64,000 nt of DNA from Modestobacter sp. Leaf380 (lineage in GTDB: Bacteria; Actinomycetota; Actinomycetes; Mycobacteriales; Geodermatophilaceae), in assembly GCF_001424485.1 (NCBI RefSeq), contig NZ_LMQC01000006.1, positions 61,483-125,482 of the forward strand. Reading direction: 5' to 3'. Of this stretch, positions 53,367 through 61,459 are shown in pieces. The stretch's first letter is position 1. The number at the start of each line of letters is the position of its first letter. A program made the translations under genes and the position numbers. The notes under the pieces are model-generated. The model did no database searches. It had not been told where the DNA came from and saw only the letters and a program-made list of their open reading frames with translations.

Positions 53367-54217
53367 TGGGCACCCCCGTGGTGCTGTCCTCGGCGCCGTC
53401 GATGGCCAAGCTCTTCGCCCAGGCGGCGGTGACCGCGCGCGGGCGCGGTGGGTCGCTGCCCGACACCCACCTGGCCCGGGTCGCCGTCGAGGTGGACCCC
53501 GGGCAGGTCGCGGACTACGCGCAGGTGTGCCGGTTCCCATTGGCCGACACGCTCCCCCCGACGTTCCCGCACGTGCTGACCTTCCCGCTGCAGGTCGCCC
53601 TGATGGCCGACCGGGCGTTCCCGCTGGCGCTGCCCGGGCTGGTCCACGTGCGCAACCGGGTGGACGTCGTCCGGCCGGTCGGGGTGGGGGAGCGGCTGGA
53701 CCTGGAGGTGTGGGCGGACGCGTTCGCCCCGCACCGGTCGGGTGCGACGGTCGACCTGGTCGCCTCGGTCCGGTCCCGGGGCGACGAGGTGTGGCGTGGG
53801 CGCTCGACGTACCTGGCCCGTGGCGCGACGGCACCCGGTGCGCCGGCCGACGTCCCCGAGCTGACCATCGGCGACGTGTCGGAGGCGGCCGTCTGGCGAG
53901 TGCCCGACGACGCCGGCCGGCGCTACGCCAAGGTCTCCGGTGACGTGAACCCCATCCACCTGTCCGGCCTGACCGCCAAGGCCTTCGGGTTCAAGCGGGC
54001 CATCGCGCACGGCATGTGGGTCAAGGCCCGAGCCCTGGCCGCGCTGAGCGGGCGGCTGCCGGAGGCGTTCTCCGTCGACGTGGCGTTCCGCAAGCCGCTC
54101 TTCCTGCCCTCGACCGTCGCGTTGTCGACGGGTGCGCGAGAGGGCGGGTGGGACCTGGCGGTGCGGGCGCAGGCGGCCGGGACCGACCACGTGCTGGGCA
54201 GGGTCCGTCCACTCTGA
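53366..54217 (+). CDS. MaoC-like (3R)-hydroxyacyl dehydratase (HtdX type)
   Basis: A 283-residue double-hotdog protein. The N-terminal hotdog is degenerate. The C-terminal one contains the hydratase-2 motif: YAKVSGDVNPIHLS with the Asp and His, then IAHGMWVKA. It shares the last base of fabG4 with its ATG. It corresponds to the Rv0241c-type dehydratase of this conserved locus. Confidence 0.9.
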   Translation: MGTPVVLSSAPSMAKLFAQAAVTARGRGGSLPDTHLARVAVEVDPGQVADYAQVCRFPLADTLPPTFPHVLTFPLQVALMADRAFPLALPGLVHVRNRVDVVRPVGVGERLDLEVWADAFAPHRSGATVDLVASVRSRGDEVWRGRSTYLARGATAPGAPADVPELTIGDVSEAAVWRVPDDAGRRYAKVSGDVNPIHLSGLTAKAFGFKRAIAHGMWVKARALAALSGRLPEAFSVDVAFRKPLFLPSTVALSTGAREGGWDLAVRAQAAGTDHVLGRVRPL

Positions 54218-54279
54218 GCCCTCACGCCCGTGCGCCGGCGGGCCTGGGCAGCGGCATCAATCCAGATCCAATCGGTCTC

Positions 54280-54296
54280 ATAACGATCTGGTGACG
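54280..54296 (+). promoter_or_regulatory. MtrA-like direct repeat upstream of the first LAXTG gene
   Basis: ATAACG and GTGACG start 11 bp apart, one helical turn. A near-identical arrangement, GTAACGATC-N2-ATAACG, precedes the second LAXTG gene. The layout resembles the (A/G)TAAC direct repeats bound by MtrA in corynebacteria. Confidence 0.45.
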
Positions 54297-54412
54297 TCCT
54301 GCACCAGGCCCGCGGCGAGGGTGCCTCACCGCCCCACCTGCGTGGTCTGGTCTCGCAGCTGTCGCACGGCAGCGCGCGCCCGGCGTCCCGGGCCGACCGG
54401 GGGAGCCCGCCC

Positions 54413-55993
54413 ATGCCCGTCTCGTCCTCGTCCCGCCGCGTGCTCGGCCTCCTCGCCGCCGGCACGATCGGGGTGTCCGGCGCCCTGCTCGGGTCGATCG
54501 GTGTCGCGTCCGCCGCTCCGGCCCCCGTCCCCACCCCCGTCGTGGACGGGAGCGACGGTGACCAGGTGCTCGCGGAGACGACCGCGGCCGCGTCCACCGT
54601 CTCCTTCGCCGTGCCCGCGGGCGTCTGCGCGGTGCGGTTCGCCGTCGCGGGCGGCTCGGGCGCCGTCGCCGGGTCCCAGGGCGGCGCCGCCGGACTGGTC
54701 GCCACCACGGTGCGGGCGAGCGTCGGCCAGTCCTTCACCCTCGTCGGTGGCGACGCGGCGATCCCGCCCGGGGTGGACGGGCAGCAGTCCACCGTCACCG
54801 GTGGCAACGGGTTCAGCATCACCGCCGCCGGCGGGTCCGGGACCTCGACGCCCAGGGCCGCCAACTCCCTCAGCCCGAACGCCGTCTCCATCGAGGCCGA
54901 CAACGCCGTGGACGGCTCGACGGCCGGGACCCAGTTCGCCGGTGGACCCGGCGTGTCCCTGGCGGTGGGCGTGGCCTGCCCGAAGGCGCCGGAGTCCGTC
55001 TCGGCCCGTGGCGCGGACGGTTCGGTGCAGCTGCGGTTCTCCGTGCCGGTGGACGACCCGGACGAGCCCCTCGACGACGACCTCTCCTTCATGGTGTCGG
55101 TCGACGGCGGGAGCTTCCGGTCGCTCCCCGTCACGTCCGTCGACCCGACGATCCGCGAGGTCGCCGGCACGGTCGGCGGGCTGACCAACGGCACGCCGCA
55201 CACGTTCGCGGTGCGGACCGTCTCCTACATCGGGTCCAGCGCACCGACGACGACGCGGACCGCCACCCCGTACCTGCCCATCGGGGCGCCGCAGGGGCTG
55301 ACGGTGACCCGCACGGACACGACGGCGACGGTGTCGTTCTCCGCGCCGACCACTGCGGGGACCTACGCCCTGGATGGCTACAGCGTCGGGTACGGCGGTC
55401 GGGAGATGGGGGACGAGGCGTGCCGTCTGCCCGTCGGGGTCACCACGTGCACGTTCCCGCTCCCCGCAGGTGCTGACGTGAGCATCACGGTGTTCGCCCT
55501 GGATGCCGGGTTCCAGTCGAGCCTCCCGGCCACCGTGCAGTCACCTCCCGTCGTGCCGGCGACCGTGCCGACGAAGGACGACGGCGACATCACGGGCCCG
55601 GCGGGCCCGATCACCGCGGTGCAGGCCGGGCAGGAGCTGACCCTGCAGGGGCTCGGGTTCGCGCCGCTCTCGACCGTGCAGCTGACCCTCTTCTCCGCTC
55701 CGGTCAGTCTGGGGACCACCGTCACTGACGCCGACGGCAGGTTCTCCGTGCGGGTGACGCTGCCGGCGGGTCTCACGGCGGGCACCCACACCCTGGTGGC
55801 CACGGGCATCAACCCCGACGGGACCACCCGCTACCTGGTCACCACGGTGACCGTGGCTGCCTCCGGCGACGGTGTCGCCGGGGCCCCCGCTCTGGCCGCC
55901 ACCGGCGCCGACACCGCCGTCCCGTTGGCCGGGGGTGTGGCGGCGTTGCTGGTCGGTGCCGGCCTGCTCGTCGGTGCGCGCCGCCGCAGCTGA
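54413..55993 (+). CDS. LAXTG-anchored surface protein with Fn3-like domains (paralogue 1)
   Basis: A 526-residue secreted protein with a signal peptide carrying SRRVLGLLAAGTIG and an ASA-type cleavage. A Gly/Ala-rich N-terminal domain is followed by Fn3-like repeats (about 210-380) and an Ig-like module beginning PTKDDGDITGPAGPI. The C-terminal sorting signal is LAATG, then a hydrophobic helix and GARRRS, which fits a class E sortase (LAXTG). It shares its last module and its anchor with the next gene. The ligand is unknown. Confidence 0.8.
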   Translation: MPVSSSSRRVLGLLAAGTIGVSGALLGSIGVASAAPAPVPTPVVDGSDGDQVLAETTAAASTVSFAVPAGVCAVRFAVAGGSGAVAGSQGGAAGLVATTVRASVGQSFTLVGGDAAIPPGVDGQQSTVTGGNGFSITAAGGSGTSTPRAANSLSPNAVSIEADNAVDGSTAGTQFAGGPGVSLAVGVACPKAPESVSARGADGSVQLRFSVPVDDPDEPLDDDLSFMVSVDGGSFRSLPVTSVDPTIREVAGTVGGLTNGTPHTFAVRTVSYIGSSAPTTTRTATPYLPIGAPQGLTVTRTDTTATVSFSAPTTAGTYALDGYSVGYGGREMGDEACRLPVGVTTCTFPLPAGADVSITVFALDAGFQSSLPATVQSPPVVPATVPTKDDGDITGPAGPITAVQAGQELTLQGLGFAPLSTVQLTLFSAPVSLGTTVTDADGRFSVRVTLPAGLTAGTHTLVATGINPDGTTRYLVTTVTVAASGDGVAGAPALAATGADTAVPLAGGVAALLVGAGLLVGARRRS

Positions 55994-56009
55994 CCCACCC
56001 GTAGGCCCG

Positions 56010-56041
56010 ACGGCCCCGTCCCCATCCGGGGGCGGGGCCGT
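56010..56041 (+). terminator. Hairpin after LAXTG gene 1
   Basis: ACGGCCCCG pairs with CGGGGCCGT. The sequence from the stop codon through the stem is nearly identical to that after the second gene. Confidence 0.85.
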
Positions 56042-56210
56042 CCTCGTGTCCTCCTTCGGCCGGGACGGGGTGAACCGGCCGTTCCGCTCGATCCCAGCTG
56101 AGAACTGGGCACGTTGCGCCGAGGAGTGCGGAGTCACGGCGCCTGATGACGGCCTCTCGTCGGCAGCCTGTGGGCAGAACATGACCGTGGATCGCCGATT
56201 CCCTAGGCAG

Positions 56211-56227
56211 GTAACGATCGCATAACG
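56211..56227 (+). promoter_or_regulatory. MtrA-like direct repeat upstream of the second LAXTG gene
   Basis: GTAACG and ATAACG start 11 bp apart, about 125 nt before the start codon. The same pattern and distance occur before paralogue 1. Confidence 0.45.
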
Positions 56228-56351
56228 CGACATCCCACCTGTGCGTCGCGTGAGCGGCCGGTGACGAGCCGCATGGTCTGGTTCCTCCGCCACCGGGTCC
56301 CGGCGGCACGAGCCCGGGGTCCCCGGGTCCTCACGGGGGAGCCCCGCACAC

Positions 56352-57542
56352 ATGCGCTTCACATCTCCGTCCCGTCGTGCGCTCGGCCTGCTGGCCGCCA
56401 GCACGATCGCGATGTCCACCGCCGTGCTCGGCGTCTCCGGTGTGGCCTCGGCCGAGCCCGACACCACGGTGACCAGCCCCGCGTCGGAGCCGACGGCTGC
56501 TGACGAGGAGACGGAGAGCCCGGTCGAGGCCGCTCTCCCGAGTGCGCTGTACCTGAACCCGATCGCCGCGCGTGACTCGGCGCTCGAGCTGAACTTCGTC
56601 GACCAGAACACTGGGGCCGACGTCTCGACGGGCTACCAGGTCAGCCTCAACAACAACGACTGGGTCGCCCTTGCCGGGACGACCGTCCGCAACGGCCGGA
56701 CGTTCGCCACGGTCAACGGCCTGGTGAACGGCACGAGCTACAGCGTCAAGGTGCGGGCGGTCAACGCCACGGGCTACGGCCCCGAGAGCAACGCCGAGAC
56801 CGGCACGCCGGTCGCGGCCCTCGCCGCACCGACGAACGTCGTCGCCACCGCCGGCCCGGGTTCGCTGCGCGTGACCTGGGACGCTCCCGCCGGTTCCACC
56901 GGGTGGATCGTCTCGGCCCTGCCCGGCGCCGACCCCCAGAGCTCGCAGGGTCTGGTCCTCTGCGAGGCCACCGGCACCGAGCGGGCCTGCACCCTGGCCG
57001 TCCCCGCGGGCACCGAGTACTCCGTGGGTGTCCGGGGCAGCGACGCGAACGGCACCGGCCAGGCTGCGTTCGTCCTGTCGCCGGTCGTGCCCGCGCTGAC
57101 GACCCCCAGCGCGGTGCCGACCAAGGACGACGGTGACATCAAGGGCCCGGCCGGCCCGATCACCGCCGTCGGGGCTGGCCAGAGCCTGGTTCTCACCGGC
57201 GACGGCTTCCTCGCCGGGTCGACCGTCAAGCTGACGGTCTTCTCCACGCCGGTCGACCTGGGCTCGGTCCTGGTCGCCTCCGACGGGACCTTCAGCGCCA
57301 CGGTGACCGTGCCCACCTCGCTGACGAACGGGACGCACAGCCTGGTCGCGACCGGTGTCGCGGCCGATGGATCCACCCGCAACCTGGTCATCACGGTGAC
57401 CGTCTCCGGCGGCGTCGCGGTCGTCTCCGGGCCCCAGCTGGCGAACACCGGCTTCGACACGGCCGTCCCGCTGACCGGTGGGGCGCTCGCCCTGCTGGCC
57501 GGTGCGGGGCTGCTGGTCGGCGCCCGTCGCCGCAGCAACTGA
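56352..57542 (+). CDS. LAXTG-anchored surface protein with Fn3-like domain (paralogue 2)
   Basis: A 396-residue paralogue of the previous gene. The signal peptide has SRRALGLLAASTIAMS and an ASA cleavage site. One or two Fn3 domains (about 65-250) follow, and then the shared module PTKDDGDIKGPAGPI. The sorting signal is LANTG with a helix and GARRRSN. It lacks the Gly/Ala-rich N-terminal domain of paralogue 1. It is followed by a duplicated copy of the same terminator, so the duplication included flanking sequence. Confidence 0.82.
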   Translation: MRFTSPSRRALGLLAASTIAMSTAVLGVSGVASAEPDTTVTSPASEPTAADEETESPVEAALPSALYLNPIAARDSALELNFVDQNTGADVSTGYQVSLNNNDWVALAGTTVRNGRTFATVNGLVNGTSYSVKVRAVNATGYGPESNAETGTPVAALAAPTNVVATAGPGSLRVTWDAPAGSTGWIVSALPGADPQSSQGLVLCEATGTERACTLAVPAGTEYSVGVRGSDANGTGQAAFVLSPVVPALTTPSAVPTKDDGDIKGPAGPITAVGAGQSLVLTGDGFLAGSTVKLTVFSTPVDLGSVLVASDGTFSATVTVPTSLTNGTHSLVATGVAADGSTRNLVITVTVSGGVAVVSGPQLANTGFDTAVPLTGGALALLAGAGLLVGARRRSN

Positions 57543-57558
57543 CCCACCCGTAGGGCCG

Positions 57559-57592
57559 ACGGCCCCGTCTCCCACCCGGGAGGCGGGGCCGT
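57559..57592 (+). terminator. Hairpin after LAXTG gene 2
   Basis: The same stem as at 56010-56041, ACGGCCCCG/CGGGGCCGT, with a slightly different loop. Confidence 0.85.
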
Positions 57593-57678
57593 TCGGCGTC
57601 CGGGGCGCGCGTCGAGAGGGCAGAACGGCAACGGCGCCACGCTCGGGGACGGCGTGTCGACGGTGTCGACCTGCGGTC

Positions 57679-58809
57679 TCAGGCGGACAGCGTGCGGACG
57701 TCGGAGACGCCCAGGACCCGCTCGTAGTGGCCGATGAGCTCGTCACCGAGTCGGCCCCACGTGCGGTGCGCGACGGAGGTGCGGGTGCGGGCGGCGGCAG
57801 CGCGGAGGGTGAGCCGGTCGTCGCGCAGGCCCTCCACCTGGGCGGCGAGCACGTGCGGGTCGTCGCCGGCCCACAGCCAGCCGTTCTCGCCGTGGCGAAC
57901 CAGGTCCAGCGGGCCGCCCGAGGCCGCGACCAGCGCCGGGACGCCGGCGGCGAGCGCCTCCTGCACGGCCTGGCAGAACGTCTCGTCGGCGCCGGGGTGC
58001 ACCAGCAGGTCCAGTGAGCTGACCAGGGCGCCGAGGTCGGAGCCGGTGACCCGGCCGGCGAACACCGCCCGGGGGAGGGCGCGCTGCAGTGCCCGGCGCT
58101 GCGGCCCGTCGCCGACGACGACCAGCCGGACGCCCGGCAGCTGCGACAGCGGTCCGAGCAGGTGCAGCCGCTTCTCCACCGCCAGCCGTGCCACCGTGCC
58201 GACCAGCAGCTCGCCGCGCGGGGCCAGGTCGGCGCGCAGCTGCGCCGATCGCTGGCGCGGTGCGAACTGCTCCAGGTCCACCCCGCGCGCCCACAACGCC
58301 AGCGGCCCGATGCCGTGCGCCCGCAGCAGGGCCAGCGTGGCCGAGGAGGGCGCCAGTGTCAGCGCCGCCCGGTCGTGCACCGAGCGCAGCCACCGCCACG
58401 TCGTCGTCGAGCCGCCGGGCACTCGGTAGCGGCTGGCGTAGGCGGCCAGGTCAGTCTGGAACACCGCGACGGCCGGGATGCCGCGCTGCTGGGCGGCCCG
58501 CGCCGCGGCCGAGCCGAGCACCGCCGGCGAGGCCAGGTGGACGACGTCCGGGCGGACCTCGTCGAGCAGGTCGCCCACCTCGGAGGTGGGCGCGGCCAGG
58601 GGCAGCTCCCGGTACCGGGGCAGCCGCACCGCCCGGACGGCGTGCACCGGCACCCGAGCCCCGCAGCGGGACTCGTAGGAGGCGCCCGACGGCGCGATGA
58701 CCACGGGTTCGTGGCCGCGCAGGGCCAGGTGGTCCGCGGCGCGCAGCACCGAGGTGACCACGCCGTTGACCGCGGGGGTGAAGGTCTCGGACACCAGGGC
58801 GACGCGCAT
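57679..58809 (-). CDS. GT4 family mannosyltransferase (MgtA/PimB-like)
   Basis: A 376-residue glycosyltransferase. It starts MRVALVSETFTPAVNGVVTS and contains VVHLASPAVLGSAA. The donor-binding C-terminal domain has VGTVARLAVEKRL and the E-x7-E region HPGADETFCQAVQEALAAG. Close similarity to the actinobacterial GDP-mannose-dependent alpha-mannosyltransferase group suggests a role in glycolipid or lipomannan synthesis at the membrane. Acceptor not determined. Confidence 0.88.
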   Translation of the reverse strand: MRVALVSETFTPAVNGVVTSVLRAADHLALRGHEPVVIAPSGASYESRCGARVPVHAVRAVRLPRYRELPLAAPTSEVGDLLDEVRPDVVHLASPAVLGSAAARAAQQRGIPAVAVFQTDLAAYASRYRVPGGSTTTWRWLRSVHDRAALTLAPSSATLALLRAHGIGPLALWARGVDLEQFAPRQRSAQLRADLAPRGELLVGTVARLAVEKRLHLLGPLSQLPGVRLVVVGDGPQRRALQRALPRAVFAGRVTGSDLGALVSSLDLLVHPGADETFCQAVQEALAAGVPALVAASGGPLDLVRHGENGWLWAGDDPHVLAAQVEGLRDDRLTLRAAAARTRTSVAHRTWGRLGDELIGHYERVLGVSDVRTLSA

Positions 58810-58932
58810 GGCACCACGACACCGTCCCCACATCGCCGGACGGTGACCAGCGGCTGACGCGTCAGCGCCGACCCGGCGACGATCACGGGCCCCCGGGCCG
58901 GCCGCGGCCGCGGGATAGGGTCGTCGGCGCCG

Positions 58933-59019
58933 GGAGGGCTCGCCTAGTGGCCGATGGCGGCGGTCTTGAAAACCGCTATGGGGTAACACCCATCGTGGGT
59001 TCGAATCCCACGCCCTCCG
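58933..59019 (+). tRNA. tRNA-Ser (anticodon UGA)
   Basis: An 87-nt tRNA with a long variable arm. The acceptor arm GGAGGGC pairs with GCCCTCC and is followed by discriminator G. The anticodon stem GCGGT/ACCGC encloses the loop CTTGAAA (anticodon TGA). The T arm is GTGGG-TTCGAAT-CCCAC. CCA is not encoded. Its 3' end is a plausible attachment site for the island to its right. Confidence 0.95.
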
Positions 59020-59202
59020 CTCTGACCTGCGACTTCGTGGGATGTATGTCGGTGCCGACTCGGCGGATCGAGGGTTGCGCTGACGGATGCGCTGACGCCG
59101 GACACCGTCTGGACGGCTAGGCAGCCGTCTGATCGACCCGCGCAACGAGCGGTCCTTGGCAGACAGTGGCCGAGAACACGTGGCCGGGGAGCCGTCGGCA
59201 GA

Positions 59203-59208
59203 TAGGTT
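59203..59208 (+). promoter_or_regulatory. -10 element of leaderless cyclase promoter
   Basis: TAGGTT ends 6 nt before the GTG at 59215. Confidence 0.55.
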
Positions 59209-59214
59209 GGCGAA

Positions 59215-60021
59215 GTGGCGGTTGACTACCCCTTTCACTCGCTTGAGGACTTCCTGACGGCCACGAACGCGCACGTGGATGCCCAACTTGATGACGGTTG
59301 GGGTGCAACGTTCCCCGTCAAGGGCAGGGAGATCGAGGCGACCGTTCTCTTCGCCGACATCGCAGGCTTCTCAGGCCGGACCGTGGACCTCACGCCCACG
59401 GAGACGCTGATCTTCGTGAACAACTTCTTCGCCTGGGTGACGGCCGAAGCGCTCCGTGGCAGGCCCGGGATCGTAGACAAGTACATCGGCGACGAACTGA
59501 TGGTTGTCTTCTCGACCGAGTTCGGCTCAAGCGACCCGTTCGCGGACGCGATCAAGGCCGCCCACGCGATGAGCGAGAACGACTTCCTGGCCTACAGGCC
59601 CCACATCGGGATCGCGTCCGGTCCCTGCATTGTCGGGTACGTGGGCACGCCGCTTCGGTACAGCGCATCGGTCTTCGGCGCCCCCGTGGCGATGGCCGCA
59701 CGGTGCGCGGGCGTGAAGCCTCAGGCAGACAAGTACTACTCGACCTCGATAGTGAGCCCGGCCAGCGAGTGGGAGGGCCGTGATCTCGAAGATTTGATCG
59801 TCCGCAAGACGTTCGAGAATCTGGATGGCTCGGTAGAGACCGACGACAGTTGGGTCCTCGAAGAGGCGCGGCTCGTCCCGATGAAGAACCTCCCCGACAC
59901 GACCATCCGCGAACTGGTGAACTATGGCTTCAGGAGCCCCACCCAGAGCGCCACTGACCGTGCCCGGGCCTCGCTCAGGTCTCTCCAGGAGAACAACCGG
60001 TACTGGCCAAAGGCACCTTGA
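59215..60021 (+). CDS. Divergent class III nucleotide cyclase
   Basis: A 268-residue soluble protein with one class III cyclase domain. Both metal-binding aspartates are present (D48 in LFADIAGFSG, D93 in DKYIGDELMVVF). The downstream substrate region reads VFGAPVAMAARC instead of the usual GD-xVNxAaR: the base-selecting Asp and the transition-state Asn are replaced (A156/P157, A159), while R163 stays. This is what one expects for an altered base preference, as in Pycsar-type pyrimidine cyclases. The position next to tRNA-Ser in an accessory segment supports defence, but no PycTM-type effector is adjacent. The C-terminal 90 residues are unassigned. Confidence 0.8.
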   Translation: MAVDYPFHSLEDFLTATNAHVDAQLDDGWGATFPVKGREIEATVLFADIAGFSGRTVDLTPTETLIFVNNFFAWVTAEALRGRPGIVDKYIGDELMVVFSTEFGSSDPFADAIKAAHAMSENDFLAYRPHIGIASGPCIVGYVGTPLRYSASVFGAPVAMAARCAGVKPQADKYYSTSIVSPASEWEGRDLEDLIVRKTFENLDGSVETDDSWVLEEARLVPMKNLPDTTIRELVNYGFRSPTQSATDRARASLRSLQENNRYWPKAP

Positions 60022-60159
60022 GCCAGGAGAACCTCTGAGCCCGGATGTCGGTTCGCTAGCGCCTTCCGTCACCCTCCCCAGCGCGGGTAGATGCGCTAAC
60101 CAGGGCCACCGCCCAAAGCCCAGTCGACCCGCACGTCTGCCTTGGCTCCATTGAGCGCG

Positions 60160-60165
60160 CATAAT
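60160..60165 (+). promoter_or_regulatory. -10 element upstream of OGG-fold gene
   Basis: CATAAT lies 8 nt before the GTG at 60174 with no Shine-Dalgarno between. Confidence 0.45.
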
Positions 60166-60173
60166 CACGCTCC

Positions 60174-60923
60174 GTGAGCGTGCCTTTCCGCGAGCGGGTC
60201 GGCTGGATCCCCACGGACGCCGAGGTTCTCGACCACGGCTTCGACTTTCGACCGGCCTGGTGGCAGCACCGGCCACAGGACCGGTCTTGGGCGGACTTCC
60301 TGACCACGCTCCCTGCCGCCCGCAAGCAGCGCCGTAGCCCGGATTGGCGGCACGTCACTCGCGGTGACCTCTTGCGCGCGCCCGAGACCGGTCCCCGCCC
60401 ATACGGCGCACTGCTGCTCGGCGGATACGTATGGGGCACCGGTGATCTCGGCTTCCGGGTTGGACGCCGCGCCCAGGTGTTCACCGACGCGAGGACCACG
60501 GCCAACGACGTCACGAACCGGCTGGCTGGGGCGGTGCAGGGGATGCGTAACGACGGCCCAGGCGCCGGGTACTCCACGCTGCTCCGACATCAGGACAACT
60601 GGCTCCGCCACCTTGGCCCGTCCTTCTTCACCAAGTTCCTCTACTTCGCCGATGCTGATGGGGCCACCGGAGACGTGGGGCGCGCCCTGATCCTGGACCA
60701 GTTCGTGGCCATCGGGCTCAACTACCTGGAGGGCTGGAACCTCGACGAGACCGGTCCCTGGCCGGTCTCGTCCTACGAGCGGTGGTTGGACTACGCCCAC
60801 CACGCGGCGGCGGAGCCGGATGGGCCAGGGAGCGGCGCTGTACGCGCAGATGCCATCGAGATGGCCGTCTTCCTGCTCGGTCGTCGGATCAGTAATGTGC
60901 GTCGGGGCCGGTCAGCGGGGTAG
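60174..60923 (+). CDS. 8-oxoguanine DNA glycosylase OGG-fold protein
   Basis: A 249-residue protein that I assign to the OGG-fold family known from accessory loci. Landmarks are DWRHVTRGDLL, GGYVWGTGDLGFRVGRR, the block GPSFFTKFLYF followed by ALILDQFVAIGLN, and a final AIEMAVFLLGRR. It keeps the glycosylase-type helical fold; whether it cleaves DNA is unknown. It lies 152 nt after the cyclase gene on the same strand and may be part of the same defence unit. Confidence 0.75.
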   Translation: MSVPFRERVGWIPTDAEVLDHGFDFRPAWWQHRPQDRSWADFLTTLPAARKQRRSPDWRHVTRGDLLRAPETGPRPYGALLLGGYVWGTGDLGFRVGRRAQVFTDARTTANDVTNRLAGAVQGMRNDGPGAGYSTLLRHQDNWLRHLGPSFFTKFLYFADADGATGDVGRALILDQFVAIGLNYLEGWNLDETGPWPVSSYERWLDYAHHAAAEPDGPGSGAVRADAIEMAVFLLGRRISNVRRGRSAG

Positions 60924-61027
60924 TTGATCGGTGGATGACGGCGGCAACAGACGGAAGTCCATCGGCGGCTTCGACGTGATCCCTCACCGACGCCGTGAGT
61001 CTGCCGGGCGATGTCTCTGGGGGTGGA

Positions 61028-61033
61028 TAGCGT
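61028..61033 (+). promoter_or_regulatory. -10 element of leaderless small gene
   Basis: TAGCGT ends 7 nt before the ATG at 61041. This decides that start over the ATG at 61011. Confidence 0.5.
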
Positions 61034-61040
61034 GCCAGTC

Positions 61041-61457
61041 ATGACCTCGGTTGTTCGCGAGCCCGCTGTGGAGTTGAGCGCCGACAGGATCGCGGAGGCG
61101 TGCGCGGCCGCTTGGCAGCGACTCGGTGAGAGCGTTCAGCGGCTGCGGCTCACGGGGGATCAGTGGTCGGCGGAGGACGAGGATCCCGCAGACCTCGCAC
61201 ATGACGCTGGCACGCTGCACGCGGTTCTCGTGCCCGCGCTACGTCGGGTCGAACTGGTGCTGGACGAGCAGGCCCCTTTCGCTGCGGTGCGCCATGACTT
61301 GAGCCGCTGGTTGGAGTCGGGCTGGGAAGTATCGGCCCTCACGCCGTTGGACCGCCTAGGAGAGGCCCACACGACGCTCCGGGGGTTGGCCCTTGTCCTG
61401 CAGGGCTGCTGGCTGCGCGACAGCCAGGTGCGCTTCACGTCGGGAGAGACCCCCTAG
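61041..61457 (+). CDS. Hypothetical helical protein
   Basis: A 138-residue, predicted mostly helical and acidic protein (MTSVVREPAVELSADRIAE). No family recognised. It lies 2 nt before the HAD-like gene, so the two are co-transcribed. Codon use is less GC-biased than in the core genes. Confidence 0.6.
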   Translation: MTSVVREPAVELSADRIAEACAAAWQRLGESVQRLRLTGDQWSAEDEDPADLAHDAGTLHAVLVPALRRVELVLDEQAPFAAVRHDLSRWLESGWEVSALTPLDRLGEAHTTLRGLALVLQGCWLRDSQVRFTSGETP

Positions 61458-61459
61458 CG

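Larger units (their letters stand above)
55994..56351. other. Intergenic region between the two LAXTG genes
   Basis: About 360 nt. It contains the terminator of the first gene (56010-56041), the regulatory repeat 56211-56227 and a leader. No gene is supported. Confidence 0.7.

Noticed and set aside
59215..60923. Canonical Pycsar system
   Set aside because: The cyclase would fit, but no membrane, TIR or nuclease effector of the known Pycsar types is adjacent. I keep it as a divergent cyclase of unknown product.
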